Shown here piece after piece: positions 56,295-64,000 of a DNA stretch of 64,000 nt (positions within the stretch are counted from its first letter, which is position 1; each line of letters opens with the position of its first letter). The translations under genes and the position numbers were made by a program. The stretch spans positions 625,265,291 to 625,329,290 of the forward strand of contig NC_057863.1 of the NCBI RefSeq assembly GCF_019393635.1. The letters are read 5' to 3'. The notes beneath the pieces are model-generated. The model ran no database searches and was not told where the DNA came from. It saw only the letters and a program-made list of their open reading frames with translations. The stretch is from Dromiciops gliroides (taxonomy: Eukaryota; Chordata; Mammalia; Microbiotheria; Microbiotheriidae).

Positions 56295-56895
56295 AAAGAA
56301 CAGCCTTTTGGGCCCTACCACCAAGGAAGGGCATGTTGGTCAGAGTAATCTCTGCCTTAAACCTAAAGAGTGCTTGGTGGGTTTTTTTGTGAGCTATGAT
56401 TTGATGAGCATTGCCATGTGTGCCACCATGGATTTCCCCATAAGCTAAAGAATCCATCTAGCTCCCAGGTGCTACCGTATGCACTTTGGTGAAAGACATT
56501 TTGTTGGAAGCCCCAGTTCCCTAGAAAGTCATGCTATCTGGCTTGATCACACCACTGAATTCCCTGCTCCACTGCTCACAGGACTTGCTTCAGATGTTTT
56601 CTGTTGTCATCAAGCTTCCTTCCATTCCCTCTCCACCCCCCCCCATCCTAGTTCTGTATCGATGAGACCCATTCATCTACCTTCCCTTCCACCTCAGTCT
56701 ACTCTGTTTACTTCTGTCCTCCCTTCATCCCATTCCCAAAGGAGGAGACATATCCAGTCTTTTCACATGTCCTTTCAGGGCTACATTCAGATTTTTCTCT
56801 GTGACTTGAGTCCTTAGATGCTGTCCTTTCCGGAGCCCCTGATGGATCTCTTTCTTAGTTATCCTCTTCTTCAGCCTCATTTTCCAGCTTCTTCA
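56295..56895 (+). other. Presumed intron, nothing recognised
   Basis: C/T-rich around 56610-56760. No exon or repeat family called. Confidence 0.45.
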
Positions 56896-56904
56896 CCTTC
56901 AAAT

Positions 56905-57190
56905 ATCCACACAACAACAATGTAGTGGCCCATGACATTCCAAAGGACCCATGATGAAAAATACTGTCTACTTCCACAGAGAGAACTGATCTGTCAGTGC
57001 AGATTGAAGCAATTTTTTTTCACTTTCTTCATTTTCTTGCTTTCACCCCCCCCCAACATGGCTAACACTGGAAGTGTGTTTTGTATGACTTCATATGTAT
57101 GAAGGGTATAATATTTCTTGCCTTCTCAAGGGTCACCAAGAGGAGGGAGAGGGGAGGGAGGGAATTTGGAACTGAAAATAAAAGGGAAAT
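56905..57190 (+). mobile_element. L1-like 3' terminus, divergent family
   Basis: ACAGAGAGAACTGATCTGTC, GCAGATTGAAGCAATTTTTT, polypurine GAGGGAGAGGGGAGGGAGGG, ATTTGGAACTGAAAATAAAA: same layout as the other L1 ends but distinct in sequence. Confidence 0.6.
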
Positions 57191-57194
57191 TTTT

Positions 57195-57895
57195 TTTTAT
57201 ACACACAGAGATCATAACAGCAGCCACTTGAAAAGCCCTTCTCTTGGCTCTCCTATGCCCCTTCACTAGCACCTCTCTCTTTCTTCTTCTTCAGATGTGA
57301 AGGTGGGGGTCAGCCTAAACTTACTTCTAAAGTAAGAGATAAGAATCCTTGCTACAAAATTGATTAAGTAAAAGCACATCTGATTGATCACTAAGTGGTG
57401 ACTTAGCCTGTACAGCTCCCCTTCATGTGACAAAAAGTCTATTTAGATTGTCTGAGGGACTTGGGCACACTTCTGGGGTCTATATAAACTCCTAGGGAAA
57501 TGAGAGTTCTAGCCAAACACTTAAGAAAGAACTGCTGGGGGAGAGCAGAGGGCAGAGAGCCTTGAACTTGACTTTGACCTCCTTCCTGTGCCTCTTGTCA
57601 GAGGAGGGCCCTTGGAGCTTGAAAAAATCCAGAGGATTTGGATCTCCCATGGCATCCTAGTATCGCTCCCCCGAGTCCCCTGAGATAGCAGTGTCTGCAT
57701 CAAGAGGCAAGACAGGCAGGTTCCAGACTCAAGGCTGAGCTCCACGTGGAGCCATCACAAAGCTTCCCCTATAGCCAAAGGGGGAACATCTTGAAGACTC
57801 TAGCAAAGAGACTTTCAGAAGCTGTGAATGACCTGATTCACCAATCCCACTTTCCCCTGGATTCTGTTATGGACTGGTGAGAGATGTGCTGCAGA
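57195..57895 (+). other. Presumed intron, nothing recognised
   Basis: No repeat family or exon assigned. Confidence 0.45.
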
Positions 57896-57904
57896 TTTAA
57901 AAAA

Positions 57905-58870
57905 TTATATATTTTCTTTGTTTTAATTATAAAGTATTTATTATTTCCAGTTGTATATAAAGATCGTTTTCAACATTTGTTTTTATAAGATTTTTAGTTC
58001 CAAATTTTTCTTTCCCCCTCCCTTCACTCCTCCATCCCCAATACAGAAAGCAAACCGATATAGGTTATATATGTACAATCACATTAAACATATTTCTGCT
58101 TTAGTCATTTGTGAAAGAAAAAGCAGAACAAAAGGGGAAAACTCAAAAAGAAAAAAACCCCAACAAAAGTGGAAACAGTATGTTTTTCAATCTGCGTTCG
58201 GATTTTTTTTTTTTTCTGATGTGGAGGGCATTTTCTCATCATGAGTCCTTTGAATTGTCTTGGGATCTTTGTCTTTCTTAGAAGAGCTAAGTCTGTCACA
58301 GCTGAGCCAGCTGATCATCGCACAATGTTGTTGTCACTGTGTACAATGTTCTCCTGGTTCTGCTCACGTTCACTCAGCATCAGTCTACGTAAGTCTTCAG
58401 GTTTTTCTGAAATCTGCCTGCTCTTCATTTCTTACAGCACGATAGTTATTCACATTACCATAAATATGCCAATAATTTGTTCAGCCATTCCAGACAATTG
58501 ATGGCATCCCCTTGATTTCCAGTGTTTTGGGTGCCGCCATGAAAGGAGCTGCTATAAAGATTTTGTACGTGTGTGTCCCGTTCCCTCTTTATGATCTCTT
58601 TGGGATTCAGACCTAGTAGTGGTCTTACTGGGGTCAAAGGGTATGCACAGCCCATAGCCCTTTGGGCTTAGTTCTAAATTGTGTGTCAGACTTTTTTTGT
58701 TTGTTTTGTTTGTGTTTGTGGGGCAATGTGGGTTAAGTGAGCGTACCCATGGTCTCACAGCTAGTAAGTGTCAAGTGTCTGAGCCGATTTGAACTCAGGT
58801 ACTCCTGAATCCAGGGCCGGTGCTTTATCCACGCGCCACCTAGCTGCCCCGTGTGTCAGACTTTTAAGGG
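57905..58870 (-). mobile_element. L1 3' terminus (minus) split by a SINE
   Basis: Reverse L1 tail from ATATAAAGATCGTTTTCAAC through CTCCTGGTTCTGCTCACG to ATTCAGACCTAGTAGTGG and AAGGGTATGCACAGCCC. Confidence 0.88.
58696..58850 (-). mobile_element. tRNA-derived SINE inside L1
   Basis: Minus copy with a perfect 15-bp duplication GTGTGTCAGACTTTT at 58681-58695 and 58851-58865. Confidence 0.95.
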
Positions 58871-59254
58871 ACTCTTTTGTACTACCTGTACCACCCCCTT
58901 ATAAGGCCAATTGAGTCTGGCTGAATGAATATCAAGTGATGATCATGGGGGAAGAGAGGACCTCTGGAGCCCTGAGTGATCCTAGTAGCCCCATTCTGGG
59001 TGTCCCGTGATTGCTGCCTTTGGACTTAGCATAGTTTGACACAGAGTGTGTGCAGGCACCACACAGACCAGCAGCAGTTCCACCCCAACCTTTGCAGTCT
59101 AGCTTCGTCCCCTACCTCTCTACAGAAGCTGGAGTCCACCACATCCTCACTGCATCTCAGCATCTCTCCCCAGCCTTTGTTTTCCTCTTTTTTAGAGCAC
59201 TTGATGCCTTTGACTATCTCTGCCTTGACTCTTTCTTTACCATCTGTTACATTT

Positions 59255-59545
59255 CTTCTTCTTTCAAGTTCAGGTCAAGACCCCACTTTCTCCAGAAGGC
59301 CTACTTCTAAAATTTCCATCTGTATTTATTGCTTCCTCTTCAGAATGCCTGTGACACTCATTTTAGCACATAAAAATATGATAATATATACATAACTTTC
59401 ACATGCATTTTTGTCTTTTCATCAAGATGACAATTTCCTTGATTGCAAGAGATTACACATTTTACTTGTATCCCTCACAATGTCAAGCAACATGTTTAAT
59501 GCTCAGAAAAGATGGTCAATAAATATCATTTTAATGAGCTTATAT
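59255..59545 (+). mobile_element. L2 LINE 3' end
   Basis: TTCAAGTTCAGGTCAAGACC, TCTCCAGAAGGCCTACTTC, CCTCACAATGTCAAGCAACA, GTCAATAAATATC. Diverged. Confidence 0.65.
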
Positions 59546-59549
59546 ATAT

Positions 59550-61040
59550 GAATGAGAAAACATTAAATGCTTACTGTGTCAGGTGCTATGCTAAGTATTA
59601 GGATGGCAAAGATTAAGGAGCTGATATTCTCATAAGGAAGAAAACACGTATAGGGAAGAAGTTTCCAAGAGGGAGGGAGAGAGCCAGCCAATGGGTGCAC
59701 TGGGCTAAATGGCCTACCTTGTATATACTCATTTTCCAGTCATCTGGGCTGGGCCCAGGAGTGGGAGTCCTAACAATGAATGAATTAGTTTCCTGAATGA
59801 CTGAAGCCAGGATTCCGGAAGATCTCAGGATAGAGATCCAGGCCTCCATTTTGTGCTGGTCTAGGTAAGGGGGAGCAGGTCAGTGGTGTAGGCCTATGTG
59901 GGTGCCTGGATGACTAGGGGATGGTAAAAGTGACCAAAGGACCAGATATCTAAGGGGGCCAGCCTCTAGTTTTGGATGGTTTAAAATAGGTTAGTTTGCA
60001 CGTACTCAGTTATCACTAACCAACAGGAACCAGAAGCAGAAATGTCAGGATTATTCCTTAGCTCCTCCTCTTCCCACCTTCCAAACCCCCTCCCCAGTTT
60101 GGGAAGACTTTCCTGGCCTGTGTCAGTTGCTTTTCAAAAAACTCTGGGTGAGGGTAGACAAGAGAGTTTGGCCGACGGGTCATGGATTCGAGACAAGGGA
60201 AAAAGAAGCCGGTGCCTTGAGAAGCATGGAAAGGGCCATTTCGTCCCTTCTGTCATGAATGCACAGTGTGCCTTTTTGGTTCTTAGCTTAGGGCCACATC
60301 AACAGGAGAGGATAATTGGTCATGTTGGCAGAAACTGAGCCCTTCAGAAGTAGAAGACTAGTTCTTTTACGCTCAGAAGGATTCAGGGCCTTGGGGGGAG
60401 GGCAGATTTCTTAGGCTCCTTGGGATCTTAGAGTTTTGACACTGAGGGGAATAAAAAAGCATTCATTATTATGCATGGGGGGCTGTCCTGAAAGTGGCAT
60501 GTTTTGATGCTGCTGGTGAATGATCAGCTGTGGGGCCAGGCCTCAGTTCGGGCTCTGCACATTAAAACCCATTAAACAGATTGAGTAGGCAGACAGGAGA
60601 TTGGGATTTACCTTAGGGAAGGGTTAGGTCACTTCACCTCCTCAGGACTGAGCATCTTTCTTAGCCATTGGTAGCAAACTTGAGCAGAGCTAGCCTTTTG
60701 TGTAGACACAGTGAGTGGTAGACCATAGCACCGTGCCTTGCCCATAGTAGGTAGCTAAGTGTGAGGTGAGAATTCAACACCTGTTTCCTGTTTTGGTGAC
60801 TCCCATTTAGAAGATGGGGGTAGGCTGACTATAAATCCCTTGCTTTACGTGGTAGGACAAAAGAAAGAACAGTGGGGGAGCAGGGACCCTAATCTTGTGG
60901 CCTTCTGCATGTATTTTAGTGATCTGCCCCTCCCCCCAGTTGCCTAGGAGAGCATGCAGACACTGGTTAGCTCTACCTCTGTCCTGTCCCTGGCACATAG
61001 ATTTGGTTTGGTTTGGTTTGTTTGTTGGCATAGAATGAGA
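59550..61040 (+). other. Presumed intron, nothing recognised
   Basis: No repeat family or exon assigned. Confidence 0.45.
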
Positions 61041-61044
61041 GGGG

Positions 61045-61235
61045 GGGCACAGTAGATAGGGTGCTGACCTGGGAATCAGGAAGACCTAGTTCAAATCTTG
61101 ACTCTGACGTTTACTAGTTGTGTCACCATGACCAAGTCACTTCATTGCTTTGAGCCTTGGTTGCCTCATCTGTAAAATGAGGGGGTTGGATTAGATGACC
61201 CCCCCCCCAAGGTCCTCTCCAGTTCCAAATCTATG
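61045..61235 (+). mobile_element. MIR
   Basis: GGCACAGTAGATAGGGTGCT, ACCAAGTCACTTCATTGCTT, GGTTGCCTCATCTGTAAAAT, GGATTAGATGACC, TCCAGTTCCAAATCTATGGT. Confidence 0.85.
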
Positions 61236-61239
61236 GTGC

Positions 61240-62143
61240 TGTGATTCCTCTGATGGCTTTAGGTTACTTTGGAAAGGTGAGAGAAGAGAGGGGGTATACA
61301 CGACAGGCAGACAATGTTGTGGGGTTTTTTAACTTTATTACTCTTTGGACTTTACATCACCTTAATTTCTGGTCTTGTCTCTTTTTCCTCCTCTCCTGTC
61401 ACAAAACATTAAAAAGAGGAAAAGAAGTTCAACAAAAGCAACCTATGATGAGTAAGCATGAGTCTGAAAGTGTATATGGCATTTAATTCCCATAATTCCC
61501 CCACCTGGACAAAGAAGGGAAAGGGAGGTGCATTTAGAAAACTTTCTTTATCATGATTAGGTTTGGGCGGGTTTATGAGCTGGTAGAAATTTTGATGGGG
61601 CTAGCAGAAATTTGGCGCTGGCTGGTAGGTTTTGCAGATCTATCAGCAAAGGGTATTTTATATGTAAATCGTGTGATGTATGTAAGATAAAATTACAAGA
61701 TGTAATACGTAAGCACACAGAGAGATTAAGTACTGATTTCCAGCTTTTTTGTTTGTTTGGGTTTGGGTTTGGGCATGTGTGGGGTGGAACTAAATCTTCT
61801 TGAACCTGGAAATCTGTCAATCAGCTGTCCTAGAGTGATTCACTCTGGGCCTGGGCCTCCTGCTGGCCTGGGTGTGTGTGATACCAGGCTGGCTGACCTG
61901 ATTCTCTGCCGGAAATGCTGAGTAAGCATCACCACCTCACTGTCCTCTTCCCCCCAGGTGCTGGTTCCCTTTGGGCTTGCCAGAAACACAGGTATTTCTG
62001 GACCTGTGGGGGAGCCAGCTGTTCTTGGAACACTGTGAGGGATGACGAGACAGAGCTTTCCTCAGGATTTGAAGCTGGCAGAGGTGCCACCCTCTTTTCC
62101 CACCCTCTTCCATGTGTGTGATTGGGTTATATTTTTTCCACAG
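61240..62143 (+). other. Presumed intron, repeat-poor
   Basis: No repeats recognised. A short CCCCCCAG|GTGCTG...ACACAG|GTATTT segment at 61959-61992 could be spliced but is weak. Confidence 0.35.
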
Positions 62144-62227
62144 GGCAGCACCTCCTTTTCTCCCACCCTGTGATTCTCCTGACCACAACTAAGCATCCAT
62201 TTGGCCGAAGCTGATTTCCAAAAGCAG
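62144..62227 (+). other. CTNNBIP1: Candidate CTNNBIP1 5'UTR exon 2
   Basis: The acceptor is TATATTTTTTCCACAG and the donor is AAAGCAG|GTAAGA, 84 bp between. There is no ATG in the interval, it is not in any repeat I recognise, and it sits in a repeat-poor block. This fits a non-coding second exon between the CpG-island exon and the start-codon exon. It is inferred only from splice signals and position. Confidence 0.4.
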
Positions 62228-62229
62228 GT

Positions 62230-63045
62230 AAGAGGGCTTGGAATTGTGACCCAGGTAGCCCGGGGAGGGTGGGAATGTCAAGGCTGCTGCTTCTCAACTC
62301 AAGCAAGGTTAAGTGACTACCCTTTTGTTTCTTCACCTTAATCTACAGGTTTTAGTTTTCTCAAGACATGGTCTCAGTCTGTTAGGTTTTTATGGCAAAA
62401 GCGATGTGTTGAGACAACAGCAGAGATTTCTGGCTATGGCAGGCGGGGTTTTTGTTTGTTTTTTTCTGAAAGAAATCGCCTAGTTGGACGTTGCCTGAAA
62501 TGAGTTTCCCAGCAAACCCAAGAACGCATTCTGTATCATGATGGTTTTTGTCAGTGTGCCTTATTATGATTTAAAAAAAAAAAAAGAATGAATTTCCAGT
62601 AGGTAGATTCAGATAAACTAGTAAGAGCATCATGTTTATATTCATGGCTAGTAGTGGCTACAGAAGAAGAGTTGAGTTTTGTAGTCTTTTTCTTCAAATG
62701 GGTGACATTTCTGGGGTAGAGATCCAAAGGGAAAGTAGCCTGGTGAATACAAAGAATTCTCAGTAAGTAGCCTACTTACCCCAAGATGAACCTCACAGTA
62801 CCCTGGGTACTGTGTTGGGAAGATCCCCCGAGGTTCTGGGGCCCGGCTCTGTACCTGACTAGCTCTGAGACCCTGGGTAAGTCACCGACCTCTCTGGATC
62901 TCGTTGTCTTTTCCTTCCTCCTCCCCACCAGCCTTCCTTCCCCTCTTCTGAACATCCTGTTTTCTGTCAAGGGCACCACCATCCTGCCCATCATCCTGGT
63001 TCAAAACGAGGGATATCCTCAGGGGGTGAGTAGGACGATATCTTT
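62230..63045 (+). other. Presumed intron, nothing recognised
   Basis: No repeat family called; a faint MIR trace near 62830-62890. Confidence 0.4.
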
Positions 63046-63051
63046 CACTTC

Positions 63052-63302
63052 AGGCAGCTTAGGTGGCACAGTGGATGAGTGCCGGGCCTACAGTTGGGAA
63101 GACCGAGTTCCCTGGCCTCATGTAATTTCCTATTTGTGTACCTCGGGCAAATCACTTAACCTCTCACTGCCTCAGTTTTCTCCTCGTAAAAGTGGGGGGG
63201 GGATGATAATAGCACTTACCTTCTAGAGATTGTTGTGAGGATCCAGTGAGATAATATTGTATAGCACTTAGCTCAGTTCCTGGTGATTAATGAATGCTTT
63301 GT
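63052..63302 (+). mobile_element. MIR/CORE-SINE, long form
   Basis: GCAGCTTAGGTGGCACAGTG, CACTGCCTCAGTTTTCTCC, TTGTTGTGAGGATCCAGTGA, GATTAATGAATGC. Confidence 0.8.
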
Positions 63303-63439
63303 TTTCTTTTTTCGTCCCTTCCTCAACTTTTTACCCCATTTATCCAAATTTTTGTTGTTTCTCTCTCAGCAACATCTCATATTCATCTCATTTTCTCACC
63401 TCTCATAGCCCTCACACTAGTACAGGTCTGTATAAAATA

Positions 63440-63895
63440 GCCTTCTAATTCTAAAGCCTCTTTCCACTCCAGCCCTTCCTCTACAGGACTCTACCAGAGT
63501 GATTTTTCCCTAAATGTAGCAAATTGCAGGTCTGTCCATGTCCCTCCCTTCCTATTCAGCAACCTCAATTGCTTCGATTGATCTTAGGGTCAAGTATAAC
63601 CTCCTCTGTTTGTCTTGTAGTTTTCCACACTCAGGACCCAACCTAGCTTTCCAGCCTCATCATACATTACATACCTTTCTGCATTCGGTAGTCTAGTCAG
63701 ACAGGCCTTTTTTGCGGTTCTTCAGATGTGATATCCATTTCCATCTCCATGCCTTTGCATTGGCCTGCCCCTCATCCTGGGAGTGCACTCCCTCCTCCCC
63801 ATCTCTTAGAATCTCTTGCTTCTTTCAGAATTCGAGCTTCAGGGCTACCTCTGATGATACCTTTCCCTAATCTACCCCCAGCTGAAAGCAAGAGA
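63440..63895 (+). mobile_element. L2 LINE, 3' part
   Basis: CCAGAGTGATTTTTCCCTAA, TTCAGCAACCTCAATTGCTT, TTCCAGCCTCATCATACATT, TGCCTTTGCATTGGCCTG, TTCGAGCTTCAGGGCTACCT. Confidence 0.7.
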
Positions 63896-63972
63896 CTGAA
63901 TGAGTGCAAGTAAGCAACAAGCTAGTCACGGAGCTTTAACCTAATGAAATATTTACCAATTCTTGCCTCTTT

Positions 63973-63988
63973 TGTGTGTGTGTGTGTG
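63973..63988. repeat. TG microsatellite at window edge
   Basis: About eight TG units, then a G-rich end. Confidence 0.9.
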
Positions 63989-64000
63989 GGGGGGTGGGGA

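Noticed and set aside
61959..61992. 34-bp segment between CCCCCCAG and GTATTT as an exon
   Set aside because: Too short with a poor donor. The 62144-62227 interval nearby is a much better candidate.

Overview
The window is nuclear DNA from a marsupial, most likely an Australian one. Short tRNA-derived SINEs (5'-GGGGCAGCTAGGTGGCRCAG... on one strand or the other) occur all over it. They lack the long 3' tail I know from the opossum form of this SINE. Longer MAR1-type SINEs with an RTE/BovB-like 3' end, 5'-truncated L1 copies, MIR, L2, L3/CR1 and endogenous-retrovirus LTRs fill most of the rest. Species cannot be resolved from this.

Gene content is low. Bases 1941-6778 (+) hold the last five coding exons of LZIC (leucine zipper and CTNNBIP1-domain containing protein). 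They encode 156 residues and match the conserved protein from about residue 35 to the stop. All ten visible splice sites are GT/AG. A long 3'UTR probably follows, to about 8.6 kb. A CpG island at about 35.5-36.4 kb has GC boxes, a CCAAT box and a splice donor at 36250. It is most simply the promoter and first non-coding exon of CTNNBIP1 (ICAT), the neighbour that follows LZIC in the same orientation in human. The remaining ~27 kb would be its first intron, with a good candidate 84-bp, ATG-free 5'UTR exon at 62144-62227. CTNNBIP1 coding sequence is not in the window. LZIC and CTNNBIP1 both carry the ICAT beta-catenin-binding domain, so this is a tandem paralogue pair.

Layout: 1-9.2 kb, LZIC 3' half with repeats in its introns, including a solo LTR. 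9.4-9.8 kb, a second, unrelated LTR-like element. 10.4-11.4 kb, a processed retrocopy of an unidentified mRNA 3' end with a perfect 14-bp target duplication. 11.8-15.6 kb, a 3.76-kb provirus on the minus strand whose two 373-bp LTRs appear identical, so it is young. 16-35 kb, repeat-rich intergenic DNA with a few repeat-poor islands (21.4-22.5, 25.0-25.9, 28.0-29.4 kb) that may be regulatory. 35.5-37 kb, CpG island followed by a degenerate C-rich tandem repeat. 37-64 kb, intronic DNA with repeats.

The most unusual material is the retroviral family. It has identical LTRs, a short non-standard interior with one intact 304-codon ORF of unknown type, and a CTCF-like motif in every LTR copy (three here). 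No undescribed system is proven by the sequence alone.
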